Assembly (NCBI RefSeq): GCF_900115135.1
Contig: NZ_FOVK01000008.1
Span: 1-64,000 of the forward strand
Origin: Proteiniclasticum ruminis
GTDB taxonomy: Bacteria > Bacillota > Clostridia > Clostridiales > Clostridiaceae
Direction of reading: 5' to 3'
Length of the DNA: 64,000 nt
Part shown: piece by piece, positions 20,373 to 29,112 of the stretch
Layout: each line of letters begins with the position of its first letter
Position numbering within the stretch: the stretch's first letter is position 1
Position numbers and translations under genes: made by a program
The notes under the pieces: model-generated
What the model was told of the DNA's origin: nothing
The model's database searches: none
What the model saw: only the letters and a program-made list of their open reading frames with translations

Positions 20373-21226
20373 AAAATCTAACACATGTATATATGCCAAA
20401 GACTCCTTTTGAGACCATTGCTCTGGATGACATCAATCTGGAGCTGGAAGAGGGAAAATTTTATGCCCTCATCGGTCATACAGGTTCTGGAAAGTCTACC
20501 CTGATCCAGCACTTAAATGGTCTATTGAAGCCTACCAGCGGAAAGATCTTTGTGGATGGGACAGACATCACGGATAAAAAGACTGTAATGAGTGAGATCC
20601 GGAAAAAAGTAGGATTGGTGTTCCAGTATCCAGAGTATCAGCTTTTTGAAGAGACCATCGAAAAGGACATTGCTTTTGGTCCTCGAAATTTAGGCCTTGA
20701 TGAAGAGGAAGTGCTGAGAAGAGTCAAGAGAGCCATGGAGATGGTGGGGCTGGAGTATGAGAAATACAAAGATCTGTCTCCCTTTGAGATCTCAGGCGGA
20801 CAGAAAAGAAGAGTAGCCATCGCAGGTGTCGTAGCCATGGAGCCGAAGGTCCTGATTCTGGATGAGCCCATTGCAGGGCTTGATCCAAGAGGCAGAGACG
20901 CCATCTTGAAGCAGCTGAAAAAGCTCCATGAAGAATATAAGCATACGGTCATCTTAGTCACCCACTCCATGGAGGATGTGGCGGAGATCGCCGATGAAGT
21001 CATCGTCATGAGTGGAGCCAAGGTTCTCATCAAAGCAACCCCAAGAGAGGTGTTCACAAACATCAGCATGCTGGAGGAAGTGGGACTGGGAGCACCTCAG
21101 ATCACCTACCTCATGCGGGCGCTGAAAGAAAGAGGCCTTTCTGTACGTGAAGACATCTTCACAGTGAAGGAAGCCAAAGCAGAAATACAGCGGGTGCTGA
21201 AGGAAGGAGGACAGTGTCATGATTAA
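20357..21226 (+). CDS. ecfA2: ECF transporter ATPase A2
   Basis: 289 residues; second ATPase of the ECF module, pairing with EcfA1. Motifs are Walker [11 protein letters not shown]-loop [11 protein letters not shown], signature ISGGQKRR, Walker [12 protein letters not shown] and switch His in THSME. The YPEYQLF Q-loop variant distinguishes EcfA2 from EcfA1. The start overlaps ecfA1 and the end overlaps ecfT by 8 bases. Confidence 0.94.
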   Translation: MSIKIENLTHVYMPKTPFETIALDDINLELEEGKFYALIGHTGSGKSTLIQHLNGLLKPTSGKIFVDGTDITDKKTVMSEIRKKVGLVFQYPEYQLFEETIEKDIAFGPRNLGLDEEEVLRRVKRAMEMVGLEYEKYKDLSPFEISGGQKRRVAIAGVVAMEPKVLILDEPIAGLDPRGRDAILKQLKKLHEEYKHTVILVTHSMEDVAEIADEVIVMSGAKVLIKATPREVFTNISMLEEVGLGAPQITYLMRALKERGLSVREDIFTVKEAKAEIQRVLKEGGQCHD

Positions 21227-22034
21227 GAACATCACCATCGGGCAGTATATTCCCGGAGAGTCCTTCATTCATAAACTGGACCCTAGAACCAAGATTCTGA
21301 TTTCTATCCTTTTTATTGTGAATCTCTTCCTCGTGAAGAACTTCACTGCGTATCTGTTTATTTTCCTGTTTATCATGATGATGGTTCGGATTGCAAGACT
21401 TTCACCCAAGTATCTGTATAAAGGAATCAAGCCTGTCTTTGTGCTGATTCTCTTCACGGCATTTCTGAATATGTTTGTGACAAGGGGAACAGAAGAGACG
21501 CTTCTTCTGGAATTCTGGGTGTTCAAGATCTATCGGGAGGGTGTCTACCAGGCAGTCTTTATGACCTTCAGACTGGTGTTCCTCATCATGGGAACCTCCA
21601 TCCTGACCCTGACCACATCTCCCATAGAACTCACCGATGGCATCGAGAGTCTTCTGAAGCCATTCAAGAAGATCGGAGTTCCAGCCCACGAGTTGGCCAT
21701 GATGATGAGTATCGCGCTGCGGTTTATTCCAACCCTCATGGATGAGACAGACAAGATCATGAAGGCTCAGATGGCAAGAGGTGCGGATTTTGAATCCACC
21801 AACATCATCAAGAAAGCAAAGAGCCTGATTCCGCTCTTGGTGCCGCTTTTCATCTCTTCCTTCAGAAGAGCCGAAGAACTGGCCATGGCCATGGAAGCAA
21901 GAAGCTACCGAGGCGGAGAAGGCAGAACCAGAATGAAACAGCTGAAGTATGAAACCAGGGATTTTACAGCTTTTGCGGTGTTTTTCCTGTTGGTGTTCAT
22001 CACCTTCGGTCTGCGTTACACCAATATTCTGTAG
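21219..22034 (+). CDS. ecfT: ECF transporter transmembrane protein EcfT
   Basis: 271 residues with about five membrane helices; scaffold of the ECF importer. It begins with [20 protein letters not shown], the family start. The two cytoplasmic coupling motifs that dock on the ATPases are seen as [10 protein letters not shown] and [16 protein letters not shown]. No S component is adjacent, so this is a group II (shared) ECF module. Confidence 0.94.
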   Translation: MIKNITIGQYIPGESFIHKLDPRTKILISILFIVNLFLVKNFTAYLFIFLFIMMMVRIARLSPKYLYKGIKPVFVLILFTAFLNMFVTRGTEETLLLEFWVFKIYREGVYQAVFMTFRLVFLIMGTSILTLTTSPIELTDGIESLLKPFKKIGVPAHELAMMMSIALRFIPTLMDETDKIMKAQMARGADFESTNIIKKAKSLIPLLVPLFISSFRRAEELAMAMEARSYRGGEGRTRMKQLKYETRDFTAFAVFFLLVFITFGLRYTNIL

Positions 22035-22041
22035 TACAATC

Positions 22042-22083
22042 AAAGAGACCTCTTTTGGAAAATCGAAAGAGCGTCTCTTTTTT
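22042..22083 (+). terminator. Terminator between ecfT and truA
   Basis: The stem AAAGAGAC with GTCTCTTT has inner pairing TCTTT with AAAGA and ends in six T. It separates the ECF operon from truA, at least partly. Confidence 0.85.
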
Positions 22084-22109
22084 CAAATCATAAAAAGGCA
22101 GGAAGCAGC

Positions 22110-22865
22110 ATGAAGAAAATACTGATGTATCTAGAATACGATGGAACGAACTTCCATGGATGGCAGAGGCAGAAAAATGTACGGACTGTTCAGGAAACCT
22201 TGGAGAAAGCGCTGAATAAACTCCTCCATGAAGAACCAGTGCTCTCCGGCTCTTCCAGAACTGATGCAGGGGTTCATGCGAGGAAGTATCCAGTGACATT
22301 CACGACGCAGTCCTCCATTCCAGGAGAAAAAATGGCCTTTGCTCTGAATCCGCTACTACCAGAGGACCTGAAGGTCAGAGCATCCATGGAAGTGCCCTGC
22401 AGTTTTGATGCAAGAAAAAATGCCAGAGGAAAAACCTACACCTATCGAGTGCTCCGGAGAAAGACCCCGTCAGCGCTTTTTAGGAACTATGCAGCCTTCG
22501 TGCCACAGGAACTGGATCTTTTGAAAATGAGAGAGGTTTCGGAGGTGCTTCTAGGCACCCATGATTTTACAGGCTTCAAATCTGTGGGCAGCACCGACCC
22601 GAATCCTGTGAAGGAAATGAGAAAGATTGAAATCTGGGAAGAAGGTGAGTTTCTTGTGATGTCCTTCACGGCATCAGGATTTCTCTATAATATGGCAAGA
22701 ATCCTGGCAGGCACGCTGCTGGATGCGGGTCTTTCCCGGGTGACCCCAAGAGATATCCAAGAGATCCTGAAAAGCGGCAGCAGGGGAAAATCCATGGTGA
22801 TGCCTCCCTGGGGGCTTTATCTGGAAGAGGTTTATTATAAAAGTGAAGAGATGGAAGTGAAGTAA
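22110..22865 (+). CDS. truA: tRNA pseudouridine(38-40) synthase TruA
   Basis: 251 residues. The catalytic Asp is in SRTDAGVHA, near residue 53. Other family stretches are YDGTNFHGWQRQ at the start and GFLYNMARILAGTL near residue 190. It modifies positions 38-40 in the anticodon arm. In most Firmicutes rplM follows directly; here a terminator overlaps the stop codon and rplM is 6.3 kb away. Confidence 0.96.
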   Translation: MKKILMYLEYDGTNFHGWQRQKNVRTVQETLEKALNKLLHEEPVLSGSSRTDAGVHARKYPVTFTTQSSIPGEKMAFALNPLLPEDLKVRASMEVPCSFDARKNARGKTYTYRVLRRKTPSALFRNYAAFVPQELDLLKMREVSEVLLGTHDFTGFKSVGSTDPNPVKEMRKIEIWEEGEFLVMSFTASGFLYNMARILAGTLLDAGLSRVTPRDIQEILKSGSRGKSMVMPPWGLYLEEVYYKSEEMEVK

Positions 22866-22892
22866 GGATGAAGAAGTTTCATCCTTTTTTTT
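22865..22892 (+). terminator. Terminator of truA
   Basis: The stem AGGATGAA with TTTCATCCT around a GAAG loop begins at the last base of the truA stop codon. It is followed by seven T. Confidence 0.9.
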
Positions 22893-22992
22893 AGTAGGAA
22901 GAAAAATATAGAGCAGTTCATCAGAATATTTGAACGAAATATGAATTTTCATTGGCGGACATAGGGAATTGACGGAATTTGCTTGATAAAAT

Positions 22993-23022
22993 TTGACGAT
23001 AAATGTAGAATACTTCTACAAT
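22993..23022 (+). promoter_or_regulatory. Promoter of the first GGDEF gene
   Basis: TTGACG and TACAAT are separated by 18 bases. The spacer and -10 are covered by a perfect inverted repeat listed separately. Confidence 0.7.
23004..23020. promoter_or_regulatory. Palindromic operator in the GGDEF promoter
   Basis: TGTAGAA-TAC-TTCTACA is a perfect inverted repeat with 7-base arms. It lies between the -35 and the end of the -10, a position where a bound protein would block RNA polymerase. The cognate regulator is unknown. Confidence 0.55.
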
Positions 23023-23098
23023 GCTGTTTTCATTACAGTTTGAAGATGGATAGAAGTAAGGAAGAGGATTGCGTCGGATTTTGGGATGGGGGATAGAA

Positions 23099-24241
23099 AT
23101 GCTGGATTATTTGGTTCAGTTTCAGATTAATGTTTTTGCGCTGGGCATCTTGCTCAGTTTATATCTTTTTATGAGAACTTCAAAGCTCAGAACTTTCACC
23201 AACAGGTTGTTGAGATGGATCATCTATGCCACAGCGGCGTCTATTGTGCTGGAGCCACTGACATGGATCTTTGATGGGATGATGTTCCAGGGTGCTTATT
23301 TTCTTGAGTACAGCACAAATTTCCTTCTCTTTCTTGTGGGACCAGTCATAGCGGGTCTTCTCCTTTCCTATGTGGATTACCGAATCTTCAATGATGCCAC
23401 AAGGATTCAGAATAGAGTGTATTACCAGCAGGCTTCCATCATGACGTTTCTGGTGCTTGTGTATAATATATTCAATCCCATCTATTTTCGGATCAACCGG
23501 GAGTCCAACAGTTTCAACAGTGGGCCACTAAAAGAGATTCATTATGGGGTCCTTGCACTTAGCTATCTATTTATGCTTTATTTTTTAGCCAGGCACTGGA
23601 GGAAAATCACAAGAAAAGAAGTGCTGATTTATGCCATCTGTTTTCTGACGCCCATCTTAGGGATGGTGGTTCAGATCTTTGATTCTAAACTGCATTTTTC
23701 CTGGACATCCATTGTCATTGGACTGTTCATGGTGTATATCTTTCTTGAGACCATGCCTTCTGATGAGGACTATCTGACAAAACTTTTCAACAGAAGAAGT
23801 TATGAGACAGAACTGTCCTATCTTGTACGAAGCAGGAAGCCTTTTGGTATTCTCATCTTTGATCTTAATGATTTTAAGGAGATCAACGATCTGCATGGCC
23901 ATCATAAAGGAGATGAAGTGCTGCTCCACTTCGCCAATGCGCTCAGTCATGTGTTTTCTAAAGAGGGACTCGCATCAAGGCTTGGTGGAGACGAGTTTGC
24001 CGTCATATTAAGAGGAAACCGGGACCATGTGGACACCCATATCAATAAAGTGAAGACCTATCTCCAGAAAACAGAGGATGAAGTGCTGAAGTCCCTGACC
24101 TTCAGTTATGGATTTGAAAAGCACTATATGGATATGAGCATCGATGATCTTTATAAGCAAGCGGACCAGAAAATGTATCTCCAAAAGAAACTGTCCAAAA
24201 AAGAGAAAAATCTGCCGGAGAGTATGGCAGAAGGCCTGTAG
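23099..24241 (+). CDS. Membrane-bound GGDEF diguanylate cyclase (first of pair)
   Basis: 380 residues. The N-terminal about 220 residues form some six membrane helices with no recognised sensor domain. The C-terminal GGDEF domain (about 225-370) has FDLNDFKEINDLHGHHKGDE and an intact active-site GGDEF, so it should make cyclic di-GMP. The RxxD inhibitory site is absent. Start ATG 23099 matches the start of the paralog at 24421; the frame also opens at TTG 23069. The two proteins align over their whole length. Confidence 0.88.
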   Translation: MLDYLVQFQINVFALGILLSLYLFMRTSKLRTFTNRLLRWIIYATAASIVLEPLTWIFDGMMFQGAYFLEYSTNFLLFLVGPVIAGLLLSYVDYRIFNDATRIQNRVYYQQASIMTFLVLVYNIFNPIYFRINRESNSFNSGPLKEIHYGVLALSYLFMLYFLARHWRKITRKEVLIYAICFLTPILGMVVQIFDSKLHFSWTSIVIGLFMVYIFLETMPSDEDYLTKLFNRRSYETELSYLVRSRKPFGILIFDLNDFKEINDLHGHHKGDEVLLHFANALSHVFSKEGLASRLGGDEFAVILRGNRDHVDTHINKVKTYLQKTEDEVLKSLTFSYGFEKHYMDMSIDDLYKQADQKMYLQKKLSKKEKNLPESMAEGL

Positions 24242-24270
24242 AACGGGTGCGTGATAAGAGGTTGCCAATG

Positions 24271-24291
24271 AAAAGAGGCGCCTCTTTTTTT
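24271..24291 (+). terminator. Terminator of the first GGDEF gene
   Basis: AAAAGAGGC directly abuts GCCTCTTTT and a T run. The loop is closed by opening the central pairs. A second palindrome follows immediately. Confidence 0.75.
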
Positions 24292-24310
24292 GATACACGG
24301 GTGTATCAAA
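24289..24310. repeat. 22-base palindrome upstream of the second GGDEF gene
   Basis: TTTGATACAC-GG-GTGTATCAAA has perfect 10-base arms and a 2-base centre. It is separate from the preceding terminator stem and lies 13 bases before the next promoter -35, so it may be an operator. Confidence 0.6.
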
Positions 24311-24322
24311 GTGTTATTTTGT

Positions 24323-24352
24323 TTGACCACGGTGTTTATAAAGTTGTAAAAT
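24323..24352 (+). promoter_or_regulatory. Promoter of the second GGDEF gene
   Basis: TTGACC and TAAAAT are separated by 18 bases, about 70 bases before the start codon. Confidence 0.5.
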
Positions 24353-24420
24353 AAATTAACGGAATATGTCATGAATATTCAGTTCTTTAACAATCTGTGC
24401 AACAAAAGAGGAGGGGTAAG

Positions 24421-25578
24421 ATGAGCTATCTGGTTCGGTTTCAGAGCAATATATTAGGTATTCTGGTCCTTATTATACTGCATCTTTTTGTGAAGCTTTC
24501 TACCATCAAGACTTTCAGTAAAAAGCTCATCAAACTGATGATTTATGCGGTAGCCGCATCCCTTATTGTGGAGCCGTTTTCCTGGATCCTGGATGAGCGC
24601 CAGTTCACAGGAGCATTTATACTGAACCATGTGTTCAACTTTTTGCTTTATCTTCTGGCACCTGTACTGGCAGGTCTTTTTATGTCGTATCTGGATTATC
24701 GGATCTACAGGAATCCTTCCAGAGTCTATGAGAAGCGCTTTTATCAGCAGATGACGCTGATCTCTGTTATGATCCTTTTGGTCAATCTGTGGATACCTAT
24801 ATACTACAGCATTGATCCTGTGACCAATCATTATGATGGTTCAGGACCCATCAAGTGGTTTCATTATGTGATGGTCCTCGGTTTCTATGCCTATATGCTG
24901 TATTTTCTGCATCAGGTAAAAGATAAACTGTCGAAAAATGAAATTCTGATGTTTATGCTGCTGTTCATCCTGCCTGTCATTGGTATGATCATTTCGATTT
25001 TTGAGCCTACGTTTCATCTAGGATGGAGCTCTCTTGTCATCGGGCTTCTTGGCATCTATGTGTTTTTGGAGACTACTCCCTCTGAGGAGGATGTGCTGAC
25101 CAAGGTCTATAACCGGAAAAGCTTCGAATCCTATGTGGAATATCTGGAAGACTCAAAGATCCCCTATGGTCTCCTGATTCTGGATCTGAATGGATTCAAA
25201 AACATCAATGATCAGTATGGCCATCAGAAGGGAGACGAAGTGCTCACACAGTTTTCCGGTCTTCTCCGTCAGGTGTTTCTGGAGGATGGATTTGTGGCAA
25301 GACTCGGTGGGGATGAGTTTGCAGTGATTCTTATGGAAGACGAGCCAGAAGTGCCGCTTCATATGAAGGAGCTGAAAAGAAAACTTCAGGAGCTGGAAGA
25401 CCCTGTCATGCGTGGGATTTCATTCAGCTATGGGTATGAATCAAAAACTGCATTGAAATCTATGCGGGAAATGTACAGAAAAGCCGATCAGAATATGTAT
25501 CAGTATAAGGCTCTCTACAGAAAGGAGAGAAAAGACTCCAGGGAGGAACAGGAAGAAAGTGAGAATACGTGGATATAG
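24421..25578 (+). CDS. Membrane-bound GGDEF diguanylate cyclase (second of pair)
   Basis: 385 residues, a tandem paralog of the protein at 23099. It has six or so membrane helices in residues 5-220, then a GGDEF domain with LDLNGFKNINDQYGHQKGDE and an intact GGDEF motif. No RxxD inhibitory site is seen. GAGGAGGGG precedes ATG 24421. It overlaps the next gene by 20 bases. The different upstream palindromes suggest that the two copies answer to different signals. Confidence 0.88.
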   Translation: MSYLVRFQSNILGILVLIILHLFVKLSTIKTFSKKLIKLMIYAVAASLIVEPFSWILDERQFTGAFILNHVFNFLLYLLAPVLAGLFMSYLDYRIYRNPSRVYEKRFYQQMTLISVMILLVNLWIPIYYSIDPVTNHYDGSGPIKWFHYVMVLGFYAYMLYFLHQVKDKLSKNEILMFMLLFILPVIGMIISIFEPTFHLGWSSLVIGLLGIYVFLETTPSEEDVLTKVYNRKSFESYVEYLEDSKIPYGLLILDLNGFKNINDQYGHQKGDEVLTQFSGLLRQVFLEDGFVARLGGDEFAVILMEDEPEVPLHMKELKRKLQELEDPVMRGISFSYGYESKTALKSMREMYRKADQNMYQYKALYRKERKDSREEQEESENTWI

Positions 25579-25984
25579 AAAAGAGGACTTGAAGAAAATT
25601 GAAGAAATCTGGCTGAAGGGAAATAGAGAAGCACATGCTTTTGTAGCTGAAGAGTTCTTTCTAGATCATCTTCCGATGCTTGGAGAGCTCTTGCCGAAAG
25701 TAACCGTACTGGTGTCTGAGGAAGAGGATACTGTCACAGGATTTCTGGGTATAGAAGATGGATTTATTCTGGGACTTTTTGTGGATCCTGTGAAGCAAGG
25801 ACAGGGAATAGGGAGAAAACTTCTTCAGGAAGCTAAGCGTAAAATGGATACGCTCACTTTGAAAGCCTTTGTTAAGAATGAGAGAGCTGTTGCTTTCTAT
25901 ATAAGAGAAGGATTCACTCAGGCAAGCATTGAGCTTGATGAAACGACAGGTGAAGAGGAAGTGACTTTTGTCTGGAAAAAATAA
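25559..25984 (+). CDS. GNAT-family N-acetyltransferase
   Basis: 141 residues with the GNAT fold. The acetyl-CoA-binding loop is QGQGIGRKLL (pattern Q/RxxGxG/A), preceded by LFVDPVK and followed by AFVKNERAVAFYIREGF. The substrate is unknown. The start is GTG, 20 bases inside the end of the GGDEF gene, so the two are probably translated together. Confidence 0.82.
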   Translation: MRIRGYRKEDLKKIEEIWLKGNREAHAFVAEEFFLDHLPMLGELLPKVTVLVSEEEDTVTGFLGIEDGFILGLFVDPVKQGQGIGRKLLQEAKRKMDTLTLKAFVKNERAVAFYIREGFTQASIELDETTGEEEVTFVWKK

Positions 25985-26005
25985 TTTAAAAGTTTTGAAA
26001 CAGCG

Positions 26006-26047
26006 GCTGTGGCTCTTGAGAGAGAGTCCATTCAGCGGCTTTTTTTC
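26006..26047 (+). terminator. Terminator after the acetyltransferase gene
   Basis: An imperfect stem: GCTG with CAGC, TGG with CCA, and inner CTCT with AGAG. It is followed by GGC and seven T. Confidence 0.55.
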
Positions 26048-26140
26048 TGTACAGAATTGTAGCATAGTCTTCTTTATTGACGAAGCGGAAAAGTCTTACT
26101 GAAAAACCTTTCTGAAAAGCCTTCTCTCAACTTGGAGAAA

Positions 26141-26170
26141 TTGACGATAGCTATAAAAACCTTGTAGAAT
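26141..26170 (+). promoter_or_regulatory. Promoter upstream of the two-component operon
   Basis: TTGACG and TAGAAT are separated by 18 bases. If it serves the response regulator, the leader is about 300 bases. Confidence 0.5.
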
Positions 26171-26230
26171 TGAACTAATGAAAAGATATAGGCTAGATAC
26201 GAAAAAAGTGAATTGAACATATTTTTTAGG

Positions 26231-26320
26231 ATGAGTATTTCTCAGAAAATTCTTTTGGGGCATGGCCAGGTAGTAAAGGTGTATGACCATGAAGGATTGT
26301 TAACTATTAAGTATAGGTAA
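26231..26320 (+). CDS. Possible 29-residue small protein or gene remnant
   Basis: An ATG-initiated frame of 29 codons whose second half, GHGQVVKVYDHEGLLTIKYR, resembles the small beta-barrel repeats found at the ends of some helicases and other DNA-binding proteins. There is no clear ribosome binding site. It could be the tail of a decayed gene. Confidence 0.2.
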   Translation: MSISQKILLGHGQVVKVYDHEGLLTIKYR

Positions 26321-26472
26321 GTCAAGAGCACTAATGAAGTAAAAGTCTGTGCCCAAGGTTGAGTATCTTTTAAAGGGATGAACTAGGAAGAAATCTAAGA
26401 AGAGTGAAAAGTTCATGAACATCCTCAGGACATATTGTATTGCTACTATTTAGGAGAAAGGTGGGATGACTT

Positions 26473-27144
26473 ATAGAGACAGTATTATTGGTAGAAGATG
26501 AAGGGCGTATCAGAGACATTATTTTAGACTATTTCACAGCCCATGAGATGACTTGTGATGTGGCTCGAGATGGCGTAGAAGCACTGGAGTGCATAAGAAT
26601 CAAGGAATATGATGTGATGATTTTAGATGTTCTAATGCCTAGGTTAGATGGATTTGCCCTCTGTAAGGAAATCCGGAAGAAAAGTAAAGTTCCTATTTTG
26701 TTTCTGACAGCTCTGGGATCAGAAGAGGATACCCTCAAAGGCTATGCCTTGGGTGGAGATGATTATGTGACGAAGCCCTTTTCTTTGGCGGTGTTACTGG
26801 CCAAAACAAGAGCCCTTATACGTCGGGGACATGGCGAGAACCCATCAGGAGTCTTAACTTGTGGAGCCATTTCTGTGGATACGCGAGGACATTTATGTAA
26901 GGTTTTGGGTGGGGAAGTGAAGCTTTCACCCAGGGAATATGAGCTGCTGGTTTGTTTCATGCGCAATAAAGGACAAGTGATGAGTCGAGAACAGCTGCTG
27001 GATAAAGTTTGGGGATTGGATTTTCAGGGAGAGGACCGGGCGGTGGATGTGCGGATTCGTAGTTTACGCTTCGCTCTTGGTTCTGCTGGAGGACAGATCA
27101 AGACCATGTATAGGATGGGTTACAAGTTGGAGGAGGAGTCATGA
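26473..27144 (+). CDS. OmpR/PhoB-type response regulator
   Basis: A receiver domain with acidic pair EDE, phosphoacceptor Asp in MILDVLMPRLDG, Thr in LFLTALG and Lys in YVTKPF, followed by a winged-helix domain (LSPREYELLVCFMRNKGQVM, then VRIRSLRFAL). The start is odd: the first standard codon, TTG 26488, would cut off the first beta strand. The family start (ETVLLVEDE) is in frame from ATA 26473, 7 bases after AAAGGTGGG, with a stop just upstream. I use ATA as the probable start. It overlaps the kinase gene (ATGA). Confidence 0.8.
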   Translation: METVLLVEDEGRIRDIILDYFTAHEMTCDVARDGVEALECIRIKEYDVMILDVLMPRLDGFALCKEIRKKSKVPILFLTALGSEEDTLKGYALGGDDYVTKPFSLAVLLAKTRALIRRGHGENPSGVLTCGAISVDTRGHLCKVLGGEVKLSPREYELLVCFMRNKGQVMSREQLLDKVWGLDFQGEDRAVDVRIRSLRFALGSAGGQIKTMYRMGYKLEEES

Positions 27145-28931
27145 TGAAAAAAGTTTATCAAAATCATCCTAGAAGGCTCCGACTTCAATTGCTCAGGCCT
27201 CTGGCGATCACTTTTCTGATTTTATGGGTAGGTACCATGATGCTAATCACCAATAATCGTGTAGATGAGATTGCAACTCGTGTGCGCATGAACATGGGGA
27301 GTGCTCAAAGTCGCATGGATGAATTTTACAATGAATTCTATGAAAGAAATCTAGAAAATAACCTTGGTGTGGAGGCAAAGCACATAATGAGTCATTTTCT
27401 AAGTAGTTTATCTTTAGGACAAGTGAGTGAGATGGACGGGGGAATGTCCTTTGTGATGCGTGTAAAAGAGGGCTATGCTGAAAGTCAGTTGTCCTGGGGG
27501 TGGGGCTATATTGAAGGGCCTGAGGTGGGTCAAAGGTGGATACTTACTCTGGATGAAGGACTAGATGATCAAGGACAACTGGACTTGGCTCAGTGGATCA
27601 CTCACAATCGTGAAGGATGGGGCTACACCTTCAACAATGAAACTTCTTCAGCCCAGGGAGAAGAAGTTTTTGCAAGGGTTACAGGTATAGAACGTCCTGG
27701 GTATGAAATTTTGGTGCAAAGAATAGAGATTTTTTCAAATGAAGATACTGTGGAAACTATGGTAGAAACGGCGGCAGAAGGTCCAGGGCAGACTTGGGAC
27801 TTTGCTTTTCTAAGGGTTCAGAGTGTACTACTCCCACCTTTTGGGGGTAATGGAAAAGATGGCCCGATAAATATGGAGAGACGCTTGTCCTCTTTTCGGG
27901 AAGCCCAGGACATACTCCATAAGGAAATGGAAAGTCCAGGTCAGTGGGTAGGAGATAGAGATACATTCGTAAGTAGAAGTTCTGATGATCAAGGGGTTCT
28001 TCGAGGAGTATCTGCTCATGTGGACTTTCTGCCTGCGGCACTAAAAGAAGAAAGAGGGCTCTATCTAAGTTCTGCAGCACTCACCATCTTTGTCCTAGTG
28101 ATTCTTTCAGCCAAGCTCTCCAAAGAAGTGTCTTTACCAGTGGAGGAGCTTTCTAGAAATGTGAAAGATGGGCGAAGTCTAGTGGATGGGCCCATTGAAG
28201 AGCTCAATACTCTTGGGGTGGCTTTTGAGCAAGCAAAAAAACGTGTGGAGGAGGAGCTGGAAAGGGAACGCAGCTTCACCCGTTCTGCGGCCCATGAACT
28301 GAAAACCCCCTTGGCCATTCTTCGAGCCCATGCGGAGTCTGCAAAAGAGAACATTGCACCTTTAAAAAGAGAGGGGTATTTGGATGTTGTGCTAGAGGAG
28401 TGCGATAACATGGCCAATCTTGTGGGCAGTTTATTGGATTTGTCAAGGCTGGAGTCAGGGCTTTCTTTATCCATGGAGGAGGTGGATCTGGCTGCATTGA
28501 TAAGAGAGGTGTGGTTCTCTCTGAACCTTCATGTGGAGAAGAAAAACATAAAGCTCCAATGGGCTTTGGAAGAGGGACACTTTAGGGGGGATCCCAAGAA
28601 TTTACATAAGATCGTATCGAACCTTGCCTCTAATGCCATAGCTCATACACCCCAAGGCGAAACGATTAAAGTATCTCTTTATAGTACCAAGGACCAGGTG
28701 ATCATTGCGGTGGATAATGAAGGTATGAACATAGCAGAAGAACATCTAGAGAAGATATGGACACCCTTTTATCGGGTGGATGCTTCAAGAAATCGTGAAG
28801 ATGGGGGCACAGGGCTTGGACTTGCCATTGTTCGGGCGGCGGTGCAAGCCCAAGGGGGGACCTGTAGTGTGAAAAACCGTGAAGGCGGGGTATGTTTTCA
28901 GATTGCCTTACCGAAATCCATAAGATCCTGA
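27141..28931 (+). CDS. Sensor histidine kinase
   Basis: 596 residues and the partner of the preceding regulator. One membrane helix lies at about 15-38, a large external domain of about 260 residues has no family I recognise, and a second helix lies at about 305-325. Next come a HAMP-like stretch, the H box with phosphoacceptor His385 in AAHELKTPLA, the N box NLASNAIAHTP, and the G boxes DNEG and GGTGLGLAIV. Arginine is often CGT, CGC or CGA here, while the ribosomal genes use almost only AGA, which hints at a different origin. Confidence 0.9.
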   Translation: MMKKVYQNHPRRLRLQLLRPLAITFLILWVGTMMLITNNRVDEIATRVRMNMGSAQSRMDEFYNEFYERNLENNLGVEAKHIMSHFLSSLSLGQVSEMDGGMSFVMRVKEGYAESQLSWGWGYIEGPEVGQRWILTLDEGLDDQGQLDLAQWITHNREGWGYTFNNETSSAQGEEVFARVTGIERPGYEILVQRIEIFSNEDTVETMVETAAEGPGQTWDFAFLRVQSVLLPPFGGNGKDGPINMERRLSSFREAQDILHKEMESPGQWVGDRDTFVSRSSDDQGVLRGVSAHVDFLPAALKEERGLYLSSAALTIFVLVILSAKLSKEVSLPVEELSRNVKDGRSLVDGPIEELNTLGVAFEQAKKRVEEELERERSFTRSAAHELKTPLAILRAHAESAKENIAPLKREGYLDVVLEECDNMANLVGSLLDLSRLESGLSLSMEEVDLAALIREVWFSLNLHVEKKNIKLQWALEEGHFRGDPKNLHKIVSNLASNAIAHTPQGETIKVSLYSTKDQVIIAVDNEGMNIAEEHLEKIWTPFYRVDASRNREDGGTGLGLAIVRAAVQAQGGTCSVKNREGGVCFQIALPKSIRS

Positions 28932-28939
28932 GTTTTCAA

Positions 28940-28962
28940 TTGGCTTTGCAGCCAAGGTTTTT
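28940..28962 (+). terminator. Terminator of the two-component operon
   Basis: The stem TTGGCT with AGCCAA around TTGC is followed by GGTTTTT, ten bases after the kinase stop. Confidence 0.65.
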
Positions 28963-29076
28963 GGGGTGAAATGAGCAGAAAAATTTCACTAGGAAAATCT
29001 TTTAAAACCTGAGAAAACCTCTTTCTTTCCAAGGAAGTATCATGTATAATGTTTAGGTACCAGAAAAACAGGATTA

Positions 29077-29105
29077 TTGACATCTAGTGGAAGATGTTCT
29101 ATAAT
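29077..29105 (+). promoter_or_regulatory. Promoter of rplM-rpsI
   Basis: TTGACA and TATAAT are separated by 17 bases, a perfect consensus sigma-A promoter, as expected for a ribosomal protein operon that has lost its usual upstream neighbours. Confidence 0.9.
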
Positions 29106-29112
29106 ATTCATG

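Larger units (their letters stand above)
25985..26472. other. 488-base gap with a promoter and short coding-like frames
   Basis: It holds a terminator-like hairpin near its start, one good promoter (26141-26170), and a 29-codon frame at 26231. Other short stretches read like protein but are broken by stops. No full gene is visible. It may be a decayed gene or a long leader of the two-component operon. Confidence 0.5.

Noticed and set aside
26096-26290. 64-codon frame on the minus strand in the gap before the two-component system
   Set aside because: There is no ribosome binding site, it lies across the predicted plus-strand promoter, and its composition is that expected from AT-rich non-coding DNA.
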